Shown here: piece by piece, positions 46,578 through 55,130 of the stretch | Position numbering within the stretch: position 1 is the first letter of the stretch | Layout of the letters: each line of letters starts with the position of its first letter | Notes under the pieces: model-generated | What the model saw: the letters and a program-made list of their open reading frames with translations, nothing else | Told to the model about the DNA's origin: nothing | Databases searched by the model: none | Translations under genes and position numbers: made by a program | Assembly (NCBI RefSeq): GCF_900113665.1 | Contig: NZ_FOQD01000006.1 | Span: forward strand, 1-64,000 | From: Planctomicrobium piriforme | GTDB taxonomy: Bacteria > Planctomycetota > Planctomycetia > Planctomycetales > Planctomycetaceae | Direction of reading: 5' to 3' | Length of the DNA: 64,000 nt

Positions 46578-46988
46578 ATGCAGATGACTCGCAGAATGAT
46601 GCTGGCAGTGACGTTGTTGGCCATCGGGCTGAACTCGACGGGCTGCAAGAAGTCGAACACGACGACCGTCACGTTCCGCAACCAGACCGGTGTGGCACTG
46701 ACGATCAATGCCTTCGTGACCGCTTCCGGCAAGACCTACAAGTTCAACAAGACCAATCTCGCTAACGGAAAGAGCACGACCAAGAAGTACGTGACGCAGT
46801 TGGCCAAGGGAAGCACCTACGCGGTGCAGGGATCGGTCAAAGCGGGCGCGACCACCATCCCGCTTCCGGCTGGGATCACCGTCCTGATTGGCGAAACCAA
46901 CACCTATGTGATTTCCTCGCTGGGCGGCGGCATGTATCGCGCCTCCTACTACATCAACGGCGTCTTCAAAGCATCGATCGACTTCTAG
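46578..46988 (+). CDS. Small lipoprotein
   Basis: A 136-residue exported lipoprotein: MTRRMMLAVTLLAIGLNSTGC with the lipobox Cys at about position 23. The mature part is short, basic and beta-rich (TTVTFRNQTGVALTINAFVTASGKTYKFN, GITVLIGETNTYVISSLGGGMYRASYYINGVFKASIDF), with a Thr/Ser/Lys-rich middle. There is a GAGGAGA ribosome-binding site upstream of 46578. I recognise no family; its envelope role is unknown. Confidence 0.8.
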   Translation: MQMTRRMMLAVTLLAIGLNSTGCKKSNTTTVTFRNQTGVALTINAFVTASGKTYKFNKTNLANGKSTTKKYVTQLAKGSTYAVQGSVKAGATTIPLPAGITVLIGETNTYVISSLGGGMYRASYYINGVFKASIDF

Positions 46989-47213
46989 CCCCGATCCCGG
47001 GGAAGTGTGGCGGAGTATGGAAGCGAAATCTGTCTGAAAGACTGAATTCTAACGCCGCCAGGACGCTACACTTTCTTGAGGTGCGCTCGAGTCGCGAGAC
47101 CACTGCTCTGACAGATTCGGGGACATTGCGTCACGGCATCCGTTGTCGTGTTCGCAACATGTTCCTGGATCTATCAATTCAGGTGAAAACGCTACCCGTT
47201 GGTTCGTGTACAA

Positions 47214-47239
47214 CGGCGACCGCTTTTCGGCGGTCGCCG
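47214..47239 (+). terminator. Strong hairpin in the DUF1559 gene leader
   Basis: A perfect 10-bp stem (CGGCGACCGC with GCGGTCGCCG) encloses a 6-base TTTTCG loop, followed by TTTCCTTCCCT. It lies 25 bp upstream of the GTG start of the DUF1559 gene. It could terminate a leader transcript or the lipoprotein transcript, or act on translation of the pilin-like gene. Confidence 0.55.
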
Positions 47240-47264
47240 TTTCCTTCCCTTCCGAGGTGTGACC

Positions 47265-48134
47265 GTGAAACGACAATGTCGCCGCTCTTCTCGCAGGGCC
47301 GGATTCACGCTCATCGAACTGCTGGCCGTGCTGGCCATCCTGGGACTGCTGGTCAGTCTCATCATGCCGGCGGTGCAGCAGGCTCGCGAAGCGGCGCGGC
47401 GCACGCAGTGTAAGAACAACCTGCACCAGCTCGGCGTCGCCATCCATGCTCATGCCGGCGATCGACAGTTGCTGCCGGAAGGGGCCGATTACGAGCAATT
47501 TCGATATCACTCCTGGTGTACCCGGATTCTGCCGCTCCTCGATCAGGCCAACTTGTTCAACGACTATGACTGGTCAAAGGCCTGGGACGATGCGACCGCC
47601 AACAACGGCGGTCGTTCAAACCAGCAAGTCACTCAGACGCCGCTGTCGGTGTTCCGCTGCCCTTCCAATCCGCCGACCAAACCCGGCGCTTCCGACTACG
47701 GCGGCTGCTACGGCACATCGCTGACCGGACTGACTCCCGGCTATGGCGCAGGCGAAGGCTGGGAAGCAGGGCTCATGGTGGTGATCAACCCGCCGGCGAT
47801 CCAGGCGCGAAAACAGCCTGTCAGCCTGGGCGAAGTGCACGACGGTCTCAGCCAGACGTTCCTGGTGCTGGAATGCGCGACGCCCATCGATCCCCCTCAA
47901 TACTGGGGAAACGGCGGCAACTGCCTGCCGGTCGAAACCGGCATCAATTTCCATCTCGTCGACGAAGACGGGGACGACGCCTATTTCGCGTCGATCTTCA
48001 GCACGCACACTGGCGGCGGACACGCCCTGTTCGGCGATGGCCGCGTGGCGTTTCTCTCCGACAGCACCGACCTGAATATCCTCGCTGCACTCTCCACACG
48101 CTCACGCTCAGAAGTCGTGAATACCAACTTCTGA
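47265..48134 (+). CDS. DUF1559 prepilin-like protein
   Basis: A 289-residue protein of the large planctomycete DUF1559 family. Its N-terminus is a type IV prepilin signal (RRAGFTLIELLAVLAILGLLVSLIMPAVQQAREAARRTQCKNNLHQLGVAIH) with the conserved Glu at +5 after the G/F cleavage site. It ends with an HTGGGHALFGDGRVAFLSDSTDLNILAALSTRS motif typical of the family. GTG at 47265 is preferred over the GTG at 47259 because GAGG sits 7-8 bases upstream. It is probably a pilin-like surface or periplasmic fibre component. Confidence 0.93.
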   Translation: MKRQCRRSSRRAGFTLIELLAVLAILGLLVSLIMPAVQQAREAARRTQCKNNLHQLGVAIHAHAGDRQLLPEGADYEQFRYHSWCTRILPLLDQANLFNDYDWSKAWDDATANNGGRSNQQVTQTPLSVFRCPSNPPTKPGASDYGGCYGTSLTGLTPGYGAGEGWEAGLMVVINPPAIQARKQPVSLGEVHDGLSQTFLVLECATPIDPPQYWGNGGNCLPVETGINFHLVDEDGDDAYFASIFSTHTGGGHALFGDGRVAFLSDSTDLNILAALSTRSRSEVVNTNF

Positions 48135-48211
48135 GGTCGTTCCGACTCGTTGAGCGTTGAGAGTTGATCGTTGAAAGAAACTGTCCGGCTCTGGACTCTC
48201 GACTCCTCGCC

Positions 48212-49207
48212 TTACTCCCCCCTCACCGGCCGATTCATCAGCCTGTCGGTCGCTTCCGCAGGCGGCAGGCCTTCGAACAGGACGCGATACACCTGTTCGG
48301 TGATCGGCATGTCGATCCCCTTTTTCTCGGCCAGTTGATAGACCGCTCGCGTGGTGCTGACCCCTTCGGCGACGGCATCCATCGTCTTCAGGATCTGAGC
48401 GAGCGATTCCCCTTTGCCGAGTCGTTCCCCCACCATGCGATTGCGGCCGTAAGGGCTCACGCAGGTGGTGATGAGGTCGCCGATCCCGGCCAGACCGGCA
48501 AACGTGTCAGGCTCGGCCCCCAGCGCCATGCCGAATCTGGTGATCTCCACGATTCCCCGCGTCATCAGTGCTGATTTCGCGTTGTCCCCATAACCGAGAC
48601 CGTCAGAGATGCCGGCGGCAATCCCGATGACGTTCTTCAGAGCCCCCGCCAGTTCGACGCCGATCAGATCCTGATTGGTGTACACGCGGAATCGGTCGGT
48701 GGAGATCATCTCCTGCACGCGTCTGGCAAGGGCGACGTCACCGCTGGCGGCGACAACGCTGGCCGGCAAACGCCGGGCAATTTCTTCCGCATGGCTCGGT
48801 CCGCTCAGGGCGACGACAGCCCGGCTTCCCAGCGTTTCTTCAATGATCTGGCTCGGACGGAGAAATGTTTCGTTCTCCATCCCTTTCACGACGCTGATGA
48901 CCGGACGATTGCCCGTCAGGTATTTTGAGAGCGATTCGAGCGTGCTCCGCAGGTATTGCGAAGGGATGGCCGCCACGAGGAATTCGGCGTCTTCGACCGC
49001 CGCTGCAATGTCATGCGTAATCTGGACATGATGCGGAATCACGATGCCAGGCAGCAGCCGCTCGTTGCGCCGGGTCCGGCGGAGTTCGCTGGCCGTTTCT
49101 TCGTTGCGAGCCCAGATTGCCACATCCTGCCCTTCATGATCGGCCAGCAGAATGGCGCAGGCAGTGGCCATGGCGCCGCTCCCCAGAATCGTGGTCTTCG
49201 ATGGCAT
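48212..49207 (-). CDS. gpsA: Glycerol-3-phosphate dehydrogenase [NAD(P)+]
   Basis: A 331-residue cytosolic enzyme reducing dihydroxyacetone phosphate to sn-glycerol-3-phosphate for phospholipid synthesis. The Rossmann motif is TTILGSGAMATACAILLA; family signatures are VVALSGPSHAEEIARRLPASVV, ELAGALKNVIGIAAGISDGLGYGDNAKSALMTRG (catalytic Lys) and GDLITTC. The variant GSGAMAT replaces the more usual GxGxWGT, a benign difference. Convergent with the DUF1559 gene. Confidence 0.96.
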   Translation of the reverse strand: MPSKTTILGSGAMATACAILLADHEGQDVAIWARNEETASELRRTRRNERLLPGIVIPHHVQITHDIAAAVEDAEFLVAAIPSQYLRSTLESLSKYLTGNRPVISVVKGMENETFLRPSQIIEETLGSRAVVALSGPSHAEEIARRLPASVVAASGDVALARRVQEMISTDRFRVYTNQDLIGVELAGALKNVIGIAAGISDGLGYGDNAKSALMTRGIVEITRFGMALGAEPDTFAGLAGIGDLITTCVSPYGRNRMVGERLGKGESLAQILKTMDAVAEGVSTTRAVYQLAEKKGIDMPITEQVYRVLFEGLPPAEATDRLMNRPVRGE

Positions 49208-49469
49208 CTTGAATCACTCCCAGCCGCGTTCTCGAACGTTTTCAGCGACAAACAGACAGCGTAAAGGATTCCGGTCGCGTCCGGAACAGAGGGTCGCCTC
49301 GGGATCATCGCGTCACCCCAAAGTTCCTTCAACCGTCCCAACCGTTACCACTCCTGTTTCCGGCGCCGGCAACCGCCTCAATTCGACCTCTGTCTGAAAA
49401 ACCGCCGGCGCGACTCTGTGATCGAACTAGGGTTCACAAACGTGTCTGGCTTTTGAACGGGAGTCCATC

Positions 49470-49703
49470 ATGCAGAGTTTTGGTTCAGGCAACGGTCAAT
49501 TCGTCGATCGCCGTCAGGCGAGCGGTGAGACCAATGGTCCCAAGCTCGAACGCCGCCAGTTTTCCGACTCCCGCGAACAGGGACGCCCGGAAGTGAACGA
49601 ACTCGCCCGAGCGGTCGATCAGTACAAACTTCTGCATCGCCGCCGCTTCATTACGTTCGAAGAACTGTTCGACGTGATGGCCTCGCTGGGCTACCACAAG
49701 TAG
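49470..49703 (+). CDS. Small conserved planctomycete-type protein
   Basis: A 77-residue basic, soluble protein. The N-terminal half is polar and disordered (Ser, Gly, Arg, Gln), and the C-terminal half is helical: PEVNELARAVDQYKLLHRRRFITFEELFDVMASLGYHK. I have a recollection of similar short proteins in planctomycetes, with the same RRRFITFEE segment, but no function is known. An upstream GGGAG-like ribosome-binding site is present. Confidence 0.75.
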   Translation: MQSFGSGNGQFVDRRQASGETNGPKLERRQFSDSREQGRPEVNELARAVDQYKLLHRRRFITFEELFDVMASLGYHK

Positions 49704-49735
49704 CCTTCGCTGTTGTGCAGCGTGGGAGTAACGCT

Positions 49736-49863
49736 CCAAATCCCAAGCACCAAAATCCAAACAAATCTCAACTCTCAAATTCCAAAACGGAATCGGATGC
49801 TTCGTTTTGGTCATTGAAATTTTGAATTTGTTTGAGATTTGGTTTTCGAATTTTTGGAATTTC
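49736..49863. repeat. Family B inverted repeat element
   Basis: A 128-bp AT-rich element. The left half (49736-49789) ends in CCAAAACG and the right half (49803-49863) begins CGTTTTGG; the arms carry matching AAACAAATCTCAA/TTTGTTTGAGATTT stretches. It lies between the small protein gene and ruvX. Related copies are at 44560-44620 and 42344-42384. Confidence 0.65.
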
Positions 49864-49886
49864 CCTGATCAGGTACAGTCGTCGCT

Positions 49887-50405
49887 ATGACTGCCCCTTC
49901 TGAAACTCCATCCACGTTCCCACCCGCGGGACGACTGCTCGGCATTGACTACGGCACAAAACGGGTCGGCGTTGCCATCGCGACTCCCGACCGGACGATC
50001 GCGAGTCCGCTGGAAATCTATCAGCGCCGGAATGAACAGCTCGACGCGCGTTATTTCAAGACGGTGATCGAAGACTATCGCCCATGCGGAATTGTGGTGG
50101 GCCTGCCAGTGCATGTCAGCGGGGCCGAAGGCGAATCGGCACAGGGCGCGCGGCGGTACGGCAAATGGCTCGGCGAGCTGTCAGGCCTGCCGGTCGAGTT
50201 CTGGGACGAGCGCTACACAAGTTCCGTGGCGGAAGACTATCTGCTCGGCGCGGACATGACGCGGCAGCAACGCAAAAAGCGGATCGACATGGTCGCCGCA
50301 CAAATCATGCTGCAGTCGTATCTCAATTTTCATCGTCCCCCAGCGTCTCTGACAGAACTTGCTGCCGATGTGGACGCCGACGACGAAACATCAGAGGAAG
50401 AATAA
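49887..50405 (+). CDS. ruvX: Putative Holliday junction resolvase / pre-16S rRNA nuclease YqgF
   Basis: A 172-residue RNase H-fold nuclease. Signatures are LLGIDYGTKRVGVAIATPD (first catalytic Asp), IVVGLPVHVSGAEG and VEFWDERYTSSVAEDYL (second acidic site), and MVAAQIMLQSYL near the C-terminus. A 17-residue N-terminal and a 25-residue acidic C-terminal extension flank the domain. The family processes pre-16S rRNA and has been proposed to resolve recombination junctions. Confidence 0.93.
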   Translation: MTAPSETPSTFPPAGRLLGIDYGTKRVGVAIATPDRTIASPLEIYQRRNEQLDARYFKTVIEDYRPCGIVVGLPVHVSGAEGESAQGARRYGKWLGELSGLPVEFWDERYTSSVAEDYLLGADMTRQQRKKRIDMVAAQIMLQSYLNFHRPPASLTELAADVDADDETSEEE

Positions 50406-50407
50406 AA

Positions 50408-50438
50408 GAACCCGCGAAACAACTTGTTTCGCGGGTTC
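50408..50438. terminator. Perfect 15-bp hairpin between ruvX and the polyketide synthase
   Basis: GAACCCGCGAAACAA, a single loop base, and its exact reverse complement. On the minus strand it is followed by TTTTATT, so it terminates the polyketide synthase transcript; it lies 3 bp after the ruvX stop and may serve both convergent genes. Confidence 0.8.
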
Positions 50439-50463
50439 GGATCTTTGAAAACAACAGACGTGC

Positions 50464-51711
50464 TTACCAGTCGAGCAGCGCGGCTTCGATGGTCAGGCCC
50501 GGGCCGAAGCCCAGCATCACCGTCGGGCCTCGTTCAGTCATCTGCTGAATCCGCTGCAGGATGAACAGCACCGTCGGCGACGACATGTTGCCGTGGCTCG
50601 CCAGAATCGCTTCGGAATGGCTGACCACGTCGGTCGGCAAGTCGAGGCTTTCGGCGGTGGCGGTCAGAATCCGCGGGCCACCGGGATGCACGGCCCAGCT
50701 CTGGATGTCGGCGATCGTCAGATCGTGTCGGGCCAGCCAGGCAGTCATCCACGGCTTGAGTTCTTCCATGATGATCTCAGGCACTTTCGGCGAGAGGGTC
50801 ATCTGGAAACCGTGATCCGCGATCTTCCAGGACATCATGTCGCCGGTCTTCGGAATCACATACGACGCCTGAGAAATCAGACGGCAGCCGGATTCCCCTT
50901 GCGGGCTCTGCTGCAGAATGAAGGCGGCAGCACCGTCGCTGAACAGGGCGTTCGCGACCAACTGCTGGGCGTTTTCGGTGTACTGATGATGCAGCGAACA
51001 GAGTTCGACGGCACAGACCAGCACTTTCGCGGTCGGATCATTGGCAGCCCAGCCGCGGGCGACCCGCAGGCCGTTCAGCGCGCCATGGCAGCCCATGAAG
51101 CCGACGTGAGCCCGTTCGACTCCGCCCGGCAGGCCGAGCCGGTCAAACAGCGCCAGGTCCAGACCCGGCGCGGCAAAGCCGCTGCACGAGACGGTGACCA
51201 GATGGGTAATCGCTTCGGCAGGCAGGCCGGATTTCTCAAGCGCCGCAGCGGCGGCACGCGTCCCGAGCTCGACCACTTCGGACTCGTAACGTTCCATGCG
51301 GACGGCGGTGGACGGCCCCCGTTCGTTCTCCGGGCTGGCCGGTGAATAGAACGACTGACGATCCTGTTCGCCTGAGCTGGTTTCGAGCAGCACGCTATGT
51401 CGACGCTCGACGCCGGAACGGCGATACAGAGTATCGAGCGATTTGCGGTATTTCTCGGTCACTCCCAGTTGAACGGCCAGTTGAGCGGCGTCGATCTGGG
51501 AAATGGAATGTTCCGGAACGGCGGTGGAGAGACCGGCGAGCGTGACATTGGGCTGGGTCAGCAGAGAGGCCTCGTAGGCCGCCTGAGGACGACGCACAGG
51601 CTGGTCAGGTGCTTGACCGGCCGTTTTCAGGAGAGAAGGAGAACCATTTACGAGTTCAGCCTGGTCCGACGCGCTCCGCGCTGCCAGCAACTGATCCGAC
51701 GAAACTTCCAT
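50464..51711 (-). CDS. Type III polyketide synthase (chalcone/stilbene synthase-like)
   Basis: A 415-residue homodimeric condensing enzyme. The catalytic triad is Cys208 (VGFMGCHGALNGL), His342 (WAVHPGGPRIL) and Asn375 (SHGNMSSPTVLF). GFGPGLTIEAALLDW is the C-terminal signature. The N-terminal 50 residues are an extra Ser/Gln/Ala-rich stretch of no clear function. It stands alone, convergent with ruvX. The product, probably an alkylresorcinol, alkylpyrone or similar lipid, cannot be read from the sequence. Confidence 0.95.
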   Translation of the reverse strand: MEVSSDQLLAARSASDQAELVNGSPSLLKTAGQAPDQPVRRPQAAYEASLLTQPNVTLAGLSTAVPEHSISQIDAAQLAVQLGVTEKYRKSLDTLYRRSGVERRHSVLLETSSGEQDRQSFYSPASPENERGPSTAVRMERYESEVVELGTRAAAAALEKSGLPAEAITHLVTVSCSGFAAPGLDLALFDRLGLPGGVERAHVGFMGCHGALNGLRVARGWAANDPTAKVLVCAVELCSLHHQYTENAQQLVANALFSDGAAAFILQQSPQGESGCRLISQASYVIPKTGDMMSWKIADHGFQMTLSPKVPEIIMEELKPWMTAWLARHDLTIADIQSWAVHPGGPRILTATAESLDLPTDVVSHSEAILASHGNMSSPTVLFILQRIQQMTERGPTVMLGFGPGLTIEAALLDW

Positions 51712-51994
51712 AATGTTAGCCTGTCACCTGTTCGCAGTGAAAATTGCCCCTGGCAGCGCGCAGAAGACGCTTCCGACCTCAACCATTTGAGGCGCCAACG
51801 GCATCAGTGGCCTGCACTGAAGCTAAAGCTCAGGCCTGTTCATCCCGCCCTTGAACCCATTTATGGTAGCGACCGGCGTGACCAACCACAAACAAAAGGT
51901 TCGCTCTTTATTGGAGTTAGGGGAAATTGTCCCACCTCGACCCGGTGGGTTGTGACGGTCGGAAAAGCTGGAGAAACGCTGCGTTACGACAAAT

Positions 51995-54900
51995 TCACAA
52001 TCTCGCTCTTTCCCTCACAAACCAGGGGTAGATGGCCGGCACCACAAACGTCGTTAACAGCGTCGACGTGATCAGCCCGCCAATGACCACCGTCGCCAGC
52101 GGACGCTGCATTTCCGCGCCGTCACTAGACGACAGCGCCATCGGCAGGAACCCCAGGCTGGCGACCATCGCAGTCATCAACACTGGCCGCAATCGTGACA
52201 GGGCCGTTTCAGCGGTCAGTTCATCCAGCGGCTTTCCCGCACGACGCAGATGTTCCGCGGCACTCACCCAGACCAGCCCATTCAGCACCGCCACGCCGAA
52301 CAGCGCGATGAACCCCACTCCCGCCGAAATACTGAACGGTAACCCCCTCAAAGCCAGGGCAAAGATTCCCCCTGACGCCGCCATCGGGACTGCCAGATAG
52401 ATCAGCAGCGCGAGCCGCACCGAACGAAATGTCGTGTGCAGTAGCAGAAAAATGAGCAGCAGCACGATGGGAGTGATCAGCACCAGTCGCAGGCTGGCCG
52501 ACTGCAGATTCTCGAAGTCACCCCCCCAGCGGATTTCATAGCCGGCCGGCAATTGAATCTTGTCTCGAACCGCCGCCTGCGCTTCCGCGACGAAACTGGC
52601 GACATCGCGGCCCCGCACGTTCGCGGCGACAAACGTCCGCCTGCGATTCTGATCGTGCTCGACGCTGGGAGGCGTTTCTTCAAGTTGAATATCCGCCAGT
52701 TCCCCCAGCGGAATCGGCTTGCCCCCTGCTTCCGCCACCGGCAACTGCGAAATCAGTGACACATCTCCGCGCCAGGCTTCCGGCAGACGGACCACAATCG
52801 GATATCTGGCACGGCCTTCGAAGATCTGACCGACCTCGTGTCCGCCGATTGCCGAAACCACATCCAGCACCTTTTGCGCATCGACCCCATAACGCGCCAG
52901 TGCATCGCGCCGGGGAACGACGGTCAGCGTCGTCAGGTTCGCCTGATAGTCGGCTTTGACATCAACGGCGCCCGGGATGGTTTTCAGCAACCGCTCAATC
53001 TCCTTGGCCCGTTTTCCCAGCAGCGCCAGATCGTCTCCGTAAATCAGCACTGCGACATCTGCCTTCACGCCTGCGACCAGTTCGTCCACCCGCATTTCAA
53101 TCGGCTGTGTGAAGCCGAATGTCGCGGCGGGAATCTGCTCGTTGAGCTTCGCCGACATCGCGGCAATGAGTTCTTCACGGTTGTGGTGCTCCGTCCACTC
53201 GTGATGTGGCTTGAGCATCACCCACACGTCGGTCTGCTGCACACCCATCACGTCATTCGCAATCTCCGGGCGGCCGGTCTTGCAGAACACCGTCTTCACT
53301 TCAGGGAATTCCAGCAGTAACTTCTCGATACGCGTCGACAGGCCAATCGAACCTTCCAGCGACGCACTCGGCAAGCGGTTCACTTCGATCAGCAGATCCC
53401 CCTCTTCCAGCCGGGGCATGAACTCGGCGCCGAGATTCATCGCCACAGGAAGACTGACCAGAAAGATCGACGCGGCAATTCCCGCCGTCAGCACTGGATG
53501 GGCAATCGCCCTGGTCACCCAGGGACGATAGAACCATTTGATCGCCCGAATCAGCCACACATCGTCCGCTTTGACTTTCTTCGGCAAGGCGAGCGACGCC
53601 ATCGCCGGCACAAAGGTCATCGATAGAATCAAAGACCCCAGCAATGCGAACAGAATCGTCAGCGCCATCGGGCGGAACAGTTTCCCTTCCGTCCCCTGCA
53701 ACATCAGGATCGGCAGGTAGACGATGGCGATAATCAATTCGCCGAACATCGTCGGCTGCCGCACCTCGATGGTCGCATCGCGAATGACATCGATCCGCGA
53801 ACGGCCTTCGGCATTGTGCGAGAGCCGATGAATGCAGTTCTCGACCATGATGACCGACGAATCGACGATCAATCCAAAATCGATTGCCCCCAGGCTCATC
53901 AGGCTCGCGGTCACGCCGAAGAAACTCATCATGTTCGTGGCGAACATCATGGAAAGGGGAATTGCCATCGCCGTCACGAGGCCGGCCCGCAGGCTGCCGA
54001 GGGTGGTCAACAGCACCAGCACCACCAGACTTCCCCCTTCGAACAGGTTCTTCACCACAGTGTGCAACGTACGGCTGATGAGCGCGGAGCGATCGTAGAT
54101 CACCTCGATTTCCACGCCGGGGGGCAGGGTGGGTGCGATCTCCTCCAGCCGCTGCTTCACCCGTTCGACCACTTCACGGGAGTTCGCTCCCACCAGCATC
54201 ATCGCCATGCCGACGACAGCCTCGCCGCGACCGTCTCTGGTCACCGCCCCTTGCCTGGTGAGCGGCGCGATGTCGACTTCGGCCACGTCGCGAATCAGGA
54301 CAGGCACGCCGTTCGCTTCTCGGCGCAGCACGATCTCCTGGACGTCCTCCACATCTTTCAACAGAGCCTGGCCGCGAATAAAACGCTGCTCGTCGTCATG
54401 AACAACATAGCCGCCCCCCGCCGTGGCGTTGTTCTCGGACAGTCTGGCGAAGATGTCTTCCAGCGTCAGTCCGAAGCTCGACAGCCGCAACGGGTCCGGG
54501 CGGACTTCGAAGCTCTTGTAATAGCCCCCATGTACATTGATTTCGGTAATGCCGCTGACGGCGCGCAGTCGAGGGGCGATTTCCCACTCGAGAATCGAAC
54601 GCAGTTCCATCGGCGTCTGCTGACGACCCCGAACTTCGAACTGCAGAATCTCTCCCAGTGCGGTGGTGAGCGGCCCCAGTCTCGGCTGCCCGTAACCGGC
54701 GGGAATCTGCGCCGCCGCATCCGGCAGTCGCTGTGACACGAGTTGACGAGCCTGATAAAGATCCGTCCCTTCCTTGAAGACGATGGTGACGACCGAAATG
54801 CCGAATTTGGAAACGCTGCGAAGCTCTTCAATGCCTGGCAGTCCTCCCATCGTCCATTCGACAGGGTAGGTGACGAACCGTTCGACCTCGACCGGCGACA

Positions 54901-55066
54901 GGGAGTTCGCCTCGGTCATGACCGTCACCTGCACGTTGGTCATATCCGGCACGGCGTCAATCGGCAGATGCACGGCGGCGTTGAGTCCGGCGACCGCCAT
55001 CAGCAGCGTCGCACAGATCACGATGAAACGATTTTCGAGCGAGATTTCAATCAGTCGCGAGAGCAT
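51995..55066 (-). CDS. Heavy-metal RND efflux pump, CzcA/CusA type
   Basis: A 1023-residue inner-membrane proton-driven exporter with the 12-helix RND layout (first helix VICATLLMAVAGLNAAVHLP, then the long periplasmic loop VPDMTNVQVTVMTEANSLSPVEVER). TM4 reads AIDFGLIVDSSVIMVEN, matching the DFGx3Dx6EN signature of Co/Zn/Cd-type HME pumps rather than the Cu/Ag-type signature. The periplasmic loops have the CzcA-like TGRPEIANDVMGVQQTDVWVMLKP. It follows the adaptor gene by 64 bp on the same strand. Confidence 0.94.
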   Translation of the reverse strand: MLSRLIEISLENRFIVICATLLMAVAGLNAAVHLPIDAVPDMTNVQVTVMTEANSLSPVEVERFVTYPVEWTMGGLPGIEELRSVSKFGISVVTIVFKEGTDLYQARQLVSQRLPDAAAQIPAGYGQPRLGPLTTALGEILQFEVRGRQQTPMELRSILEWEIAPRLRAVSGITEINVHGGYYKSFEVRPDPLRLSSFGLTLEDIFARLSENNATAGGGYVVHDDEQRFIRGQALLKDVEDVQEIVLRREANGVPVLIRDVAEVDIAPLTRQGAVTRDGRGEAVVGMAMMLVGANSREVVERVKQRLEEIAPTLPPGVEIEVIYDRSALISRTLHTVVKNLFEGGSLVVLVLLTTLGSLRAGLVTAMAIPLSMMFATNMMSFFGVTASLMSLGAIDFGLIVDSSVIMVENCIHRLSHNAEGRSRIDVIRDATIEVRQPTMFGELIIAIVYLPILMLQGTEGKLFRPMALTILFALLGSLILSMTFVPAMASLALPKKVKADDVWLIRAIKWFYRPWVTRAIAHPVLTAGIAASIFLVSLPVAMNLGAEFMPRLEEGDLLIEVNRLPSASLEGSIGLSTRIEKLLLEFPEVKTVFCKTGRPEIANDVMGVQQTDVWVMLKPHHEWTEHHNREELIAAMSAKLNEQIPAATFGFTQPIEMRVDELVAGVKADVAVLIYGDDLALLGKRAKEIERLLKTIPGAVDVKADYQANLTTLTVVPRRDALARYGVDAQKVLDVVSAIGGHEVGQIFEGRARYPIVVRLPEAWRGDVSLISQLPVAEAGGKPIPLGELADIQLEETPPSVEHDQNRRRTFVAANVRGRDVASFVAEAQAAVRDKIQLPAGYEIRWGGDFENLQSASLRLVLITPIVLLLIFLLLHTTFRSVRLALLIYLAVPMAASGGIFALALRGLPFSISAGVGFIALFGVAVLNGLVWVSAAEHLRRAGKPLDELTAETALSRLRPVLMTAMVASLGFLPMALSSSDGAEMQRPLATVVIGGLITSTLLTTFVVPAIYPWFVRERARL

Positions 55067-55130
55067 TGGAAGAACCTGTCGGCAGCAGTGGAGTGAGGAA
55101 GAACGAAAACACCCTGTCGCAAATCGGCGA

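Noticed and set aside
51931..51949. CCCACC/GGTGGG hairpin between the pump gene and the polyketide synthase gene
   Set aside because: Only six base pairs and no T tract; too weak to call a terminator.
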